Positions 1 to 8,126 of a stretch of DNA of 64,000 bases are shown piece by piece. Every line of letters starts with the position of its first letter. Positions within the stretch are counted from its first letter, which is position 1. Location: the NCBI RefSeq assembly GCF_900104135.1, contig NZ_FNIV01000010.1, forward strand, positions 54,349 through 118,348, given 5' to 3'. The notes below the pieces were generated by a model, which saw nothing but the letters and a program-made list of their open reading frames with translations, made no database searches and had not been told where the DNA came from. A program made the translations under genes and the position numbers. The stretch comes from Halomonas shengliensis (GTDB taxonomy: Bacteria; Pseudomonadota; Gammaproteobacteria; Pseudomonadales; Halomonadaceae).

Positions 1-201
1 CACCGGCTGCTGCTCACCGGCCTGCTGCCGGGCTATGTCCACGACCACGGCGGCCTGGTGCCGGGCCATTCGCTGCGCGAGCTCAGCCGCCGCGGGGAGA
101 TCACTCGGCGCGCTCAAGCCTGCCACGACGCTCCCGACTTCTCCCGTCGCATCCGCGAGGGGGTGCCGGGGTGGTTTGACGGATCCGCCCCCCTGGCATA
201 G
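1..201 (+). CDS. 3' end of an unrecognised gene (partial)
   Basis: Frame 1 is open from the first base to a TAG at 199-201 and encodes the last 66 residues of a protein whose start lies outside the window. Third codon positions are almost all G or C, as in the genes that follow, so the frame looks coding. The tail contains GLLPGYVHDHGG and ends GWFDGSAPLA. I do not recognise a family. It lies 118 bp upstream of the next start on the same strand and may be the previous gene of the same cluster. Confidence 0.5.
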   Translation, partial: HRLLLTGLLPGYVHDHGGLVPGHSLRELSRRGEITRRAQACHDAPDFSRRIREGVPGWFDGSAPLA

Positions 202-289
202 CTTCAAGTCAGGCCGGGGTGACGGAGCGCGCTGCGGCCGGATGGTAAGCCTGCCATCGAGGATTCTGCCGGGTGTTTCACCCGCCAAC

Positions 290-306
290 CCACGGCGGAG
301 CCGTGG
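290..306 (+). other. Small hairpin in the leader of the paralogue operon
   Basis: A 7-bp perfect stem, CCACGGC/GCCGTGG with loop GGA, lies just upstream of the purine-rich ribosome binding site at 305-314. An almost identical stem occurs after the last gene of the cluster at 8778-8799. It could be a leader attenuator, an RNA-stability element or a repeat unit; no U-tract follows. Confidence 0.4.
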
Positions 307-319
307 AAGGAAGGCAGTG

Positions 320-1441
320 ATGCCGGTCCCTTCGAGCATGGCGCAGTCCCGTTACCAGTTGGTCGTGACCGCGCCGGGAGATGTCACCCCCGCCGCCCTG
401 GCGGCCGTCGCCGAGGGGTTGTCGCGTCCCGTGCCGGATGTCGCCGGGGCGATCCTTCGCGCTCCCTGCGTGCTGGTCGACGACCTCGACGCCGAGACCG
501 CCTCCGCCCTGGAGCGCCTGCTCCTCGGCCTGGGCCTGGAGGCCGGCATCACCCCCCATGCCGACCCCGTGGCCCCCCCCGTTGCCCTGGATGTGGCGGT
601 TCGCGTCCTCGACGTCGCGTGCCTCCCCGAGATCACCGAGGGGCTCGCGGCCTTCCTGGGCACCTCCCCGCAGCAGGCCTTCGCCCTGCTGGCCACACCG
701 CCGGGCCTGGTGCTCGGCGGTGTGGGGGAGGCGGCGGTGGCCTCCCTCGCCCGTCGGCTGGGAGCGGGGGCCGAGGTGATCGCGGCGCCCCGGGATGACG
801 GCCCCTTCGACCTGCACCTCGCGCCCGGTGCCAGCCTGCCGAACCGGCTACTCCCGCGGCTGGGTATCGCCTCGGCCTCCCGGCGCGAGGGCGTCCTGCC
901 GCTGGGGCTCTCCCACCATGAGGCGCGCGGCCTGTGGGCCTCGCTCGGCCGCACTGCCGGCGTCCAGCTGGTGAACCGCGCGCTGCTGCGCTGGGACCTG
1001 GTGCTGACGACCGCTGCCCCCGTCGACAGCTGCCATGACCCCGTGACCCTCGACTGGCTGTCGCGCCGGTTCGGCATTCCCGAGGCCCTGGCCCCCCGCG
1101 TGCTGACTCAGGCCCCGCTCGCACTGGCCGAGGGGTGGAAGACGCCGGAGGCCGAGCAGGCGCGGGACGAGGCGCTTGGGGTGGGGCTTGACGTGACCCT
1201 GGAGCCCGCGGGCTTCTCGCGTGCCGGCGTGGTGCTCGTCACCCCCGGCGAGGAGGCGGCGCTGCGCTCGGTATTGGCCCGCCATGCCCTGTCGGTGCCG
1301 GCCCGCCTGCCCGCGGTGCTGGCGGCGGATCTCGCCGACCTCGAGGCCAGGCTGCTGGCCCATGAGCTGGCCCGGGCGGGCTGCCGCACGCGTTTCATCG
1401 AGGCGGCCTCGCCGCAGGAGGCGGACAATGACCCGCGATGA
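320..1441 (+). CDS. Protein of tandem L7/L12-C-terminal-like repeats
   Basis: A 373-residue protein. I chose the ATG at 320 because GGAAGGAAGG lies 6 bases upstream and because longer versions would overlap the preceding gene. No signal peptide or membrane segment is visible. The sequence reads as about five successive segments of 65-80 residues, each with a beta strand, two helices, a short PP or AP turn and a further helix ending in G-x-x-V. The clearest is near residues 98-160 (VRVLDVACLPEITEGLAAFL, then LATPPGLVLGG and RRLGAGAEVI). This resembles the C-terminal domain of ribosomal protein L7/L12, a protein-docking fold, but the match is by eye and needs a profile search. It overlaps the next gene by 14 bases, so the two are probably co-translated. 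Function is unknown; a scaffold role is a guess. Confidence 0.7.
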   Translation: MPVPSSMAQSRYQLVVTAPGDVTPAALAAVAEGLSRPVPDVAGAILRAPCVLVDDLDAETASALERLLLGLGLEAGITPHADPVAPPVALDVAVRVLDVACLPEITEGLAAFLGTSPQQAFALLATPPGLVLGGVGEAAVASLARRLGAGAEVIAAPRDDGPFDLHLAPGASLPNRLLPRLGIASASRREGVLPLGLSHHEARGLWASLGRTAGVQLVNRALLRWDLVLTTAAPVDSCHDPVTLDWLSRRFGIPEALAPRVLTQAPLALAEGWKTPEAEQARDEALGVGLDVTLEPAGFSRAGVVLVTPGEEAALRSVLARHALSVPARLPAVLAADLADLEARLLAHELARAGCRTRFIEAASPQEADNDPR

Positions 1442-2012
1442 CATGGCCGCCCGGGAGGGGCATCTTCGGCACCTGGCCATCGCCGAGCGCGGCAAGCTCT
1501 CGGCCCTCTCCGGTGACCATGACCGCGCCCTGGAGCTCTATCGCCTGGCCCTGCACCAGGCCCGGGAGATGGGCGCGCCGCCCCCCTTCGCCCGCCACTA
1601 CACCGACTGCATCCTCGAGAGTCTCGAGCGGCAAGGCCGTCACGCCGACGCCCTGGCGCTGGTCGAGGCCGCCTGCGCCGAGCTCCAGGCGCGCGAGGCC
1701 GCCTCGGCGCTGCAGCGCCATGACCATGCGGTGCTGACCCTGAGGCGGGCGATCCTGCTGCTGTTCCTCGGGCGTGGCGACGAGGCCGGGCGACACCTGG
1801 CCGAGGCCATCGCGCTGGCGAGACCCGCCCGCCTGGCCCTGGCCGAGGAGCTGGTGGCCTGGCGCAGCCGGGCATTGACCCTGACCGAACAGACCCTGAC
1901 CGATGCCCTCTCGCGGCACGGTTACTACACGGTGCGTCGAGGGCGGGTCCGGGCCGACCTGGCGCGAACGGCGGTGGTGCCGCCGGCACGCTCCCGACAG
2001 GAGGTGAGATGA
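1428..2012 (+). CDS. TPR-like helical protein
   Basis: A 194-residue, almost entirely helical protein starting inside the end of the previous gene. Residues about 10-150 form three to four antiparallel helix pairs with TPR-like spacing, for example GDHDRALELYRLALHQAREM and then a helix containing GRHADALALVEAACAEL. Such repeats normally bind other proteins. The C-terminus, about 35 residues, is basic and Pro/Arg-rich. There is no signal peptide. It lies between the L7/L12-like protein and the first VPPP-family protein, with one base separating its stop from the next start, which argues for one operon and a shared function. No specific family assigned. Confidence 0.7.
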   Translation: MTRDDMAAREGHLRHLAIAERGKLSALSGDHDRALELYRLALHQAREMGAPPPFARHYTDCILESLERQGRHADALALVEAACAELQAREAASALQRHDHAVLTLRRAILLLFLGRGDEAGRHLAEAIALARPARLALAEELVAWRSRALTLTEQTLTDALSRHGYYTVRRGRVRADLARTAVVPPARSRQEVR

Positions 2013-2013
2013 G

Positions 2014-3744
2014 ATGGCCAACTACGACGGTCTGACCCCGGGCCAGGTGCTGGCGGATGCCAGCGTGGCCGAATTCATCAAGGAGCTGGGGCTGGGGATC
2101 GCCCGGGCCCAGCAGGAGCTGGACGACAACTCGGTGCGCCAGATGCAGGCCTTCACCGAGGTGCGTGATGACCTGGGCGAGCGTTCGCTGCTCGAGCTGG
2201 GGCTGATGCCCGCCTTCTACCACTACCAGCATGCCGACGTCTCGGTGTCGCTCCAGTTGCGTCTCGAGGTGGGCAAGCGCGACGAGTTCGGCTTCTCGGC
2301 CTCGGCGCGGCTGGGCGATACCCGCGAGCAGAGCGCGTCGTCGTCGGCCAGCGAATCGGAGAGCGAGAGCGGCACCCGTGTCGAGACGCGCCAGGCGCGT
2401 CTCGAGTACCAGGCGGATGCCACCGGCACGCTCACGGTGAATGGCACCCAGGTGGTGCCGTCGGGCACCGAACCCCGGGCGCGGCTCGGCAGTCTCCTGG
2501 ATCAGTTGACCGGGCGCCAGGACGTCGATGCCATGGTCTACTCGCCGCCGGACACCTCACTGTCCATCAGCAGCGATGCCCCCGACTCCCAGGTGGTGAC
2601 CACCTCACGCTCGGTGGCCTTCACCTTCGACAGCCACGCCAATGGCCTGATCACGATCGCCGACAATGCCGCCACGGACTATGTCCTGAATGCCAGCACG
2701 ACCGTCTCGACCAGTGCCCAGAGCGACCTGAAGGCCTATGCCGAGCACGTGCAGGCCAGTATCCCGTCGGATTTCTCGACCCGACTGCATCCCCCGCACG
2801 CCTCCGGTGAGCCGCGCTTCGGCCTGCTCTTCAACACCGGTGAGGCGGTGTTCCGCAGCGAGGAGGATCGCCGGGGCTTGACCGAGCTGGCGTGGTGCCT
2901 GGCGGCGACCGGGGAAGCGGTGCGGATCGAGGGCATGACGGACCGCCAGGGAGCGGCCGACAAGAACCTGTTGCTGGGCACCGAACGGGGGCGGTTCGTC
3001 GAGCAGTTCCTGATCGCCAACGGGGTCAGCGAGAGTCAGATCGAGCTGGTGGACAGTCGAGGCGAGGGCCGCGCCGCCGACGCCAACGACGACGATGGGG
3101 AGGCCAACCAGCAGTGGCGCGTCACCTGGATCCTGACGCCGGAGCGCGACGACTACTGGCTGTCGGTGCGCAGCCAGGGCAGTGCCACGCTGGACGAGGT
3201 CGCGCCCGACCTGCAGGGCGGCGGCAGCGGCAACGGCTTCGCTTTCCTGTGGCAACCGGCGTCGCCCGACCTGTCGGCGTTCTCCGTCACCGTCGAGGGC
3301 CAGGCATTTCCCCTCGACGGCTCGGCGGTGGCGGGGCATGCGGCGAATGCCGCCGAGGCCTACGCGCATCATCTGGCGGCCGCCCTCAACGCCACCGGCA
3401 CCCTGCGGGCCAACCGCCTGGGGCCTGTGGTCGAGGTGATGCGTGCCACCGATACCTATGACATCAAGCTGTTCAGCGCCACCAGCGAACAGGTCGAGCT
3501 GACGGGCAGCGAGGGGCTCACCGTCACCGAGCAGTTCTCCCGTACGCGCACCCGCCAGGTGGAGAGCCGTGAGGGGTCGAGCACCGCCGTGGCCGTCGGG
3601 GTCAGCGTCGACAAGCGGGAGTCTCGTCAGTTCAACATGGCGGTGACCGGCAACAGCCAGATCACCGCGCGCCTCGCCTCGGTGCCGCCACCCGAGCTCT
3701 TCGTCGAGGCGATTCAGGCCCTGCAGCGGGAGCGTCGCTCATGA
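2014..3744 (+). CDS. VPPP-family protein with embedded OmpA-like domain
   Basis: A 576-residue member of the paralogous set. The N-terminal helix (residues 18-50) carries LGLGIARAQQELD, the central block (57-86) carries SLLELGLMPAFYHY, and the C-terminal block carries ITARLASVPPPELF. Between the second and third blocks lie a Ser/Glu-rich linker (107-120), a beta-rich region and an OmpA-like domain (about 268-350). The OmpA-like domain keeps GMTD with Asp310 and an Arg325 fifteen residues later, the spacing of the pair that binds diaminopimelate in OmpA-family proteins. An Asp/Glu-rich stretch follows at 356-363. Unusually for an OmpA-like protein there is no signal peptide or membrane anchor. 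The ATG at 2014 has GGAGG nine bases upstream. It overlaps the next gene by ATGA. Confidence 0.75.
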   Translation: MANYDGLTPGQVLADASVAEFIKELGLGIARAQQELDDNSVRQMQAFTEVRDDLGERSLLELGLMPAFYHYQHADVSVSLQLRLEVGKRDEFGFSASARLGDTREQSASSSASESESESGTRVETRQARLEYQADATGTLTVNGTQVVPSGTEPRARLGSLLDQLTGRQDVDAMVYSPPDTSLSISSDAPDSQVVTTSRSVAFTFDSHANGLITIADNAATDYVLNASTTVSTSAQSDLKAYAEHVQASIPSDFSTRLHPPHASGEPRFGLLFNTGEAVFRSEEDRRGLTELAWCLAATGEAVRIEGMTDRQGAADKNLLLGTERGRFVEQFLIANGVSESQIELVDSRGEGRAADANDDDGEANQQWRVTWILTPERDDYWLSVRSQGSATLDEVAPDLQGGGSGNGFAFLWQPASPDLSAFSVTVEGQAFPLDGSAVAGHAANAAEAYAHHLAAALNATGTLRANRLGPVVEVMRATDTYDIKLFSATSEQVELTGSEGLTVTEQFSRTRTRQVESREGSSTAVAVGVSVDKRESRQFNMAVTGNSQITARLASVPPPELFVEAIQALQRERRS

Positions 3745-4205
3745 GTGCCGGGACCCAGACCACGCGGGCGCTGGTCACCGCCCCGCTGCCGCAGATCATC
3801 GAACGCCTGGGCATGGCGATCGCCGAGGGGCAGTTCGCCCTCGATCGCAACGCCGTGGAGATGGCCAAGGTGATGGGCGAGACCGAGGTGGAGATCGCCG
3901 GCGAGACCCACAGCCTGCTCTCCCTGGGGTTCACCCCGAGCTTCTACGCCTACACCGAGGCGACCGTCGAGGCGCGTCTCAGCTTCACCGTCAGCGAATC
4001 CACCGACACCTCCGTCGGCGCCTCCGTCAGCGGCGGTGTCAACACCGGCGTCTACATGGCTGCCGCTACCGTCTCGGTCAGCTACGCCAGGAAGTACGCC
4101 ATGGAGGCCTCCGGGATGTCCTCCATCGCCGCCCGGCTGGTCTCGCTACCGCCGCCCGAACAGTTCATGGCGCTGCTGCGCCAGCAGCGCACTGCCGACG
4201 AGTAG
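3741..4205 (+). CDS. Minimal VPPP-family protein
   Basis: A 154-residue protein that appears to be the shortest form of the family: helix with LGMAIAEGQFALDRN (about 22-36), central SLLSLGFTPSFYAY (58-71), a Ser/Thr/Gly-rich beta segment, and a C-terminal YARKYAMEASGMSSIAARLV followed by SLPPPEQF. The proline block reads LPPP rather than VPPP. No signal peptide, no membrane helix, no known catalytic motif. The start overlaps the previous stop by ATGA, so translation is probably coupled. Its small size makes it the natural reference for defining the core fold of the family. Confidence 0.75.
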   Translation: MSAGTQTTRALVTAPLPQIIERLGMAIAEGQFALDRNAVEMAKVMGETEVEIAGETHSLLSLGFTPSFYAYTEATVEARLSFTVSESTDTSVGASVSGGVNTGVYMAAATVSVSYARKYAMEASGMSSIAARLVSLPPPEQFMALLRQQRTADE

Positions 4206-4261
4206 GCCGCGCCACGGCCGGGCGTCATCGGCCCCAGTGACAACAACAAGGAGACATCACC

Positions 4262-5152
4262 ATGAGCATCGGACAGGACCTCCTCGACGTTCCCATGGGC
4301 GACATGATCCGCGACATGGCCTTCGCCATCGCGGACAGCCAGTTCCAGCTCGACCAGAGCTCGATGCGCACCGCCGAGATGATGGGCGGGTTGCAGTCGG
4401 TGATCGACAGCCGGGGCAACCAGACCTTCGACGACAGCCGGGTGTTCTTCGGCTACGAGTACATGACCGTCGAGCAGGCGCTCTACTACGCCATCTTCGA
4501 TGACGCCCTGACCGGGTCGCTGGACGAGGACTCGATCCGCCTCAAGGAGGTGGTGCTGGATATTATCGAAGAGATGGCCGAGGCGGAGGGTGCCGGTGCC
4601 ACGACGGTGCAGCCGCTGAGAACCATCAACAAGCAGGAAGATGTCGCCGCCAAGCTCGAGAGCATCAGCATCGGCGGCGAGAAGCTGGCCGAGAAGGTGA
4701 TCCGGGTGCCCACCCGGATGTCGATGATGGAGCTGGGCTTCACACCGACCTTCTACCAGTTCGTCGACACCATCATCGAGGTCAAGATCGCCATCCGCAT
4801 GACCCGGGAGCGTGCCTATGAGCGCACCACCTCCAACGCCAGCCGCGATCGCCAGAGCAGCTCGGGACGCAGCACCCGGGTAGGCCTCAGCTGGCCACCG
4901 GGCGTCCGCAAGTCGAAGACCTACCGCAGCAACAGCTCGGTGCAGACCACCCAGGTGGATGCCACCTACTCCCAGAAGTACAGCTACAGCGCCGAGGGGG
5001 CGAGCCTGCTGCGCACCAAGATGGTGCCGGTGCCCCCGCCCGCCGTGCTGACGGAGCGGATACGCGGCTACATGGAGGTCGAGGAGGAGGCCCGGCGGCG
5101 GCGCCTGGCGGAGATCTACCCCGAGGATGGCGATAGCGAAGGAGGTTCGTGA
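4262..5152 (+). CDS. VPPP-family protein
   Basis: A 296-residue paralogue with AAGGAG upstream of the ATG. It opens MSIGQDLLDVPMGDMIRDMA, followed by AIADSQFQLDQSS. An acidic helical insert (about 75-150) separates this from the central block MELGFTPTFYQFVDTIIEV (157-175), and the C-terminal block reads KYSYSAEGASLLRTKMV, then PVPPPAVL. An Arg/Ser-rich linker (about 183-225) lies between them. A basic/acidic tail (EEEARRRRLAEIYPEDGD) follows. The 56-base gap before this gene is the largest inside the run 2014-5694. Its stop overlaps the next ATG by one base. It is closest to the following gene, with near-identical central blocks, suggesting a recent duplication. Confidence 0.75.
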   Translation: MSIGQDLLDVPMGDMIRDMAFAIADSQFQLDQSSMRTAEMMGGLQSVIDSRGNQTFDDSRVFFGYEYMTVEQALYYAIFDDALTGSLDEDSIRLKEVVLDIIEEMAEAEGAGATTVQPLRTINKQEDVAAKLESISIGGEKLAEKVIRVPTRMSMMELGFTPTFYQFVDTIIEVKIAIRMTRERAYERTTSNASRDRQSSSGRSTRVGLSWPPGVRKSKTYRSNSSVQTTQVDATYSQKYSYSAEGASLLRTKMVPVPPPAVLTERIRGYMEVEEEARRRRLAEIYPEDGDSEGGS

Positions 5153-5694
5153 TGGCCGTCGGACAGGATTTGCTCAATGTTCCCTTCCCGGAGATGGTCA
5201 AGTCGATGGGGGTCGGGATCGCCGAGGCCCAGTACGAGCTGGACCTCACCTCGCTGAAGATCGCGCGGCTGATGGCAGGCTACGCGCCCGAGGACGAGGA
5301 GGAGGGCACCGCCTCCAGCACGCGCCCCAACCTGGTCCGGATCGGCGACGACAACGCGGATGGCTACTCCCTGTTGGAGCTGGGCTTCACGCCGACCTTC
5401 TACCAGTTCGTCGACACCCTCATCGAGGTCAAGATGTCGATCTCCATGGCCACCGAGAGCGAGAGCAAGCGCAGCAGCTCCACGACTCGCGCCTCGGTAA
5501 GCGGCAAGGTGGGCTTCCTCTCGGCCAGCGCCAAGATGAAGGTCTCCACCGTGTCGGCCAGCTTCTCGAGCAAGTACCAGTACTCCGCCGAGGGCAGCTC
5601 GCTGATGCGCACCAAGCTGGTCACGGTGCCGCCGCCGACGATCCTCGAGGAGCGCATTCGCGCCATGCTCGACCGCGAGGGCGAGACGGAGTAA
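5152..5694 (+). CDS. VPPP-family protein
   Basis: A 180-residue paralogue. I prefer the ATG at 5152, six bases after GGAGG, over the GTG at 5149. It begins MAVGQDLLNVPFPEMVKSMG and continues GIAEAQYELDLTSLKIA. The central block is LLELGFTPTFYQFVDTLIEV, followed by a Ser/Lys-rich beta segment and KYQYSAEGSSLMRTKLV, then TVPPPTILEERIRAML. It lacks the acidic insert of the previous protein. No signal peptide or transmembrane segment is visible. Four bases separate it from the next gene. Role unknown; the conserved hydrophobic and aromatic positions suggest a structural subunit, which is inference. Confidence 0.75.
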   Translation: MAVGQDLLNVPFPEMVKSMGVGIAEAQYELDLTSLKIARLMAGYAPEDEEEGTASSTRPNLVRIGDDNADGYSLLELGFTPTFYQFVDTLIEVKMSISMATESESKRSSSTTRASVSGKVGFLSASAKMKVSTVSASFSSKYQYSAEGSSLMRTKLVTVPPPTILEERIRAMLDREGETE

Positions 5695-5698
5695 CGCC

Positions 5699-6364
5699 AT
5701 GCCACGCAACAGCTGGACCAGCCTGGACCCGGAACGGCCCGCGCCGGTGTCGGACGCCTCGACGCCGAGTGAGCCGCCACCGTTTCCCGAGTCCCTGCTC
5801 GCGCTGCAGCGCGAGCGTGACGCCCTCGAGCGCCGCATGCAGCGCCTGACGCAGGGCGGTGCGGAGCCGGCCGATGACGCCCGCTTTCCCGTCACCCCGC
5901 TGAGCGAGCGACGGCGCGCCGATGCGGCCTGGGCGAGGCAGCGCGATCGCCTCGGCGGGGCCGCGACCGATGCACGGGAGGCGATCGAGGTCGCGACGGA
6001 CTCCTCCGTCGAGGGCGCGAGGGAACCCCTGCCGCTGCTGCGCACCGGCCTGCGTCGGCTGGGGGAGCCGCTGGAGCGAAGCGGCCTGCTCAAGGACGCC
6101 CGGCTCCGCGAGCCGTCCCTGCCGGCCGAGCGCCTCGCCACCCTGGCGGCGGCGGGGCAGGAGGCGTTGACCCGCCGCTACGCGGCCCGGCGTGATCGCC
6201 TGCTTTCCGTGGTCACGGGAGGCTGCGGCGACCTCGACCGGCGTGCCGAATCGGCACGACGCCGGGCCCTGGCCAGTCGACGCGAGGCCATGGCGCAGCA
6301 GCAGGCCGATGACCGGCGCGTGGCGCAGGCGCGTCGACAACGCCAGCTTCAGGAGGACGCGTGA
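5699..6364 (+). CDS. Arg-rich helical protein of the paralogue operon
   Basis: A 221-residue hydrophilic protein, very rich in Arg, Ala, Gln and Glu. A Pro-rich N-terminus (residues 1-30) precedes long predicted helices: about 30-50 (LLALQRERDALERRMQRLTQ), 70-95 and 130-221. The C-terminal 40 residues are highly charged and coiled-coil-like (RRALASRREAMAQQQADDRR). No membrane segment or enzyme motif. It starts four bases after the previous stop, and its TGA overlaps the next ATG by one base, so it belongs to the same transcript. It may be an adaptor or scaffold for the neighbouring proteins, but nothing in the sequence proves this. Confidence 0.65.
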   Translation: MPRNSWTSLDPERPAPVSDASTPSEPPPFPESLLALQRERDALERRMQRLTQGGAEPADDARFPVTPLSERRRADAAWARQRDRLGGAATDAREAIEVATDSSVEGAREPLPLLRTGLRRLGEPLERSGLLKDARLREPSLPAERLATLAAAGQEALTRRYAARRDRLLSVVTGGCGDLDRRAESARRRALASRREAMAQQQADDRRVAQARRQRQLQEDA

Positions 6365-7014
6365 TGAGCAAGGGCGGTGAGGTAGTGGCCGATGCGGTCA
6401 GGGAGATGCTGCTGGGGCTGGCGGATGCCCTGGACGACGCCCAGTCGACGCTGTCGGAGACGGCGCGCACCAGCGATACCGGTCACGGCTACGAGATCCC
6501 CTATCTGGACTTCACCTTCGAGGTCGAGTTCTCCGAGGAGCAGAGCCAGGGCGACAGGCCGCCACGCATCGCGTTGCTGCCCAAGGCGAGGCGGGCAGGC
6601 GGCGAGGGTGAGCGCGAAACGCGGATCAGCTCCTCGATCTCCGGCCGGCTGGCCACGGTACCGGTGCAGGGGGGGCGCCCGGAGACGCTGCTCGACCTTA
6701 CCCTGAAACCCGTGGACGGTCGGCCTCGGCAATGGCGGCTAGGGGTCGCGGTCAGCAACCTGGCCGGTGAACGGCTGCCAGGGGTGCCGGTATCGCTGCA
6801 GGTGGATGCGGCGATGACCGAGCAGCTGCTCGGCCATCGGCCCTCGGCCGAGCAGCGCCTGGGACTGCTCACGACCCAGCGCCTCACCACCGGCGTGGAG
6901 GGCGGGGCCGAGCTTGTCATCGATACCGCCTCGCTGCGAGGGCGTCGGGTGGTGGTGCAGGTGGAGGCGCGTGGCGCGATTGGACGGGTGATCTTGCCCG
7001 GGGAGGCCGCATGA
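6364..7014 (+). CDS. Divergent VPPP-family-like protein
   Basis: A 216-residue protein; the ATG at 6364 has AGGAGG about six bases upstream (GTG at 6361 is possible). The N-terminus keeps the amphipathic helix (VVADAVREMLLGLADALDDA), the middle has alternating strands (YLDFTFEVEF) and then ISSSISGRLATVPVQGG, which aligns with the C-terminal block of the paralogues although VPPP has become VPVQ and LGFTPTFY is missing. The C-terminal half is beta-rich (LRGRRVVVQVEARGAIGRVI), like an immunoglobulin or transthyretin fold. I rate it a degenerate family member. It overlaps the next gene by ATGA. Confidence 0.6.
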   Translation: MSKGGEVVADAVREMLLGLADALDDAQSTLSETARTSDTGHGYEIPYLDFTFEVEFSEEQSQGDRPPRIALLPKARRAGGEGERETRISSSISGRLATVPVQGGRPETLLDLTLKPVDGRPRQWRLGVAVSNLAGERLPGVPVSLQVDAAMTEQLLGHRPSAEQRLGLLTTQRLTTGVEGGAELVIDTASLRGRRVVVQVEARGAIGRVILPGEAA

Positions 7015-8126
7015 CCATCAAGCTTCGTGTCACCGCCACCCTGCTCACCGGCGCGCGCCAGCCCGCGGCCAACCAGGTGGTGGAGCTGCAGGTGCTCCAA
7101 CTGAAGCGCGGCTGGACCGGGCTGGCCAGGACGACCAGTAACGCCCAGGGCAAGGTAGCCATCGGCACCTCGCTGCAGGGCGAGGGTCAGCTGGCGCCGG
7201 CGCTGCGGCTCGTCCGGTCGGGAGACGAGCCCGTCGAGGTGCTGGCCCAGCAGGGCACCTATCACATGGCGAGAACCAACCTCAACGTCGCCTTTGGCGA
7301 GGTGGTGGTGCTGCCGGGCAGCGGCGTCTCCGCGCCGGCCCTGCATCGGATCAAGGCCGAGCGCCTCGCCGGCATGAACGCCAACCTGGCGGACCTGCTC
7401 GAGAAGCGCGGGCGGCCGGGGGTGGTCGTCGATGCGCCCGACACGCCCAGGGAGGAGATACCCAGCGAGGCCCTGCTGGAAGGGCGCAAGGCCGTGGTCT
7501 TCCAGGAGATGCTGGCGACCGAGGTGGCAAGGCGCGAGCAACTCCAGATGCAGCTGGACCTTCGCCAGGCGCGAGTGACCGAACTGGACGCGGCGCTCAA
7601 GGAGAGCGTGGCAGAGCGCGAGGACCTGAACCGCCAGCTCGAGCAGCTGCGCAAGAGCATCTCGACCTCACCCGCGGTGGAGCAGTTGACCTCGACCGTC
7701 TCCGGGGCCCTGGAGCTGGCGCGTGGCGAGCATGGCATGCAGCTCGCCACGGCGGAGCTGCGCATCCGTGGCCTGGTCGTCGAGGGTGGCAAGCGCTTTC
7801 ATCCCCTCGATGTCAGCGAGGCGCGCGAGATCCTGCCCGACAACGTGTCGGAGCTGGTGCTGCGTCTCGATCCGCCACGCTCGCGGGAGGCCAGCGAGGC
7901 CGCGCTGGCTCCCGACCTGATCGGCCAGACCCTGGAGCCCGCCCGGCGCCAGGCCCTCTCCCAGGGGCTGCGCCTGGAGGTGATCGAGAGCGTCTCCCCC
8001 GACCATCCCGAGGGAGCGATCATCGAACAGCGACCGGCCCCGGGCGCCACCCTGGAGGGAGCGGGTGGCCGTCTCGTCGTGGTGGTGGCGACAAGGAGTT
8101 CACAACGGGAGAGTGGCGATGAGTGA
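7011..8126 (+). CDS. Beta-sandwich, coiled-coil and PASTA protein
   Basis: A 371-residue protein with three visible parts. Residues 1-100 are strand-rich and look like a transthyretin or Ig-like sandwich (NQVVELQVLQLKRGW, then TTSNAQGKVAIGTSL). Residues about 165-225 form a heptad-patterned coiled coil (LQMQLDLRQARVTELDAALK). Residues about 300-362 are a PASTA domain (LIGQTLEPARRQALSQGLRL, later EGAIIEQRPAPGATL). PASTA domains usually sit outside the cell on peptidoglycan-sensing kinases or PBPs, but this protein has no signal peptide, membrane helix or kinase part. It overlaps both neighbours by a few bases. Confidence 0.75.
   Translation: MTIKLRVTATLLTGARQPAANQVVELQVLQLKRGWTGLARTTSNAQGKVAIGTSLQGEGQLAPALRLVRSGDEPVEVLAQQGTYHMARTNLNVAFGEVVVLPGSGVSAPALHRIKAERLAGMNANLADLLEKRGRPGVVVDAPDTPREEIPSEALLEGRKAVVFQEMLATEVARREQLQMQLDLRQARVTELDAALKESVAEREDLNRQLEQLRKSISTSPAVEQLTSTVSGALELARGEHGMQLATAELRIRGLVVEGGKRFHPLDVSEAREILPDNVSELVLRLDPPRSREASEAALAPDLIGQTLEPARRQALSQGLRLEVIESVSPDHPEGAIIEQRPAPGATLEGAGGRLVVVVATRSSQRESGDE

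Noticed and set aside
35..319. N-terminal extension of the L7/L12-like repeat gene
   Set aside because: It overlaps a better coding frame at 1-201 and has no ribosome site; ATG 320 has a strong one.
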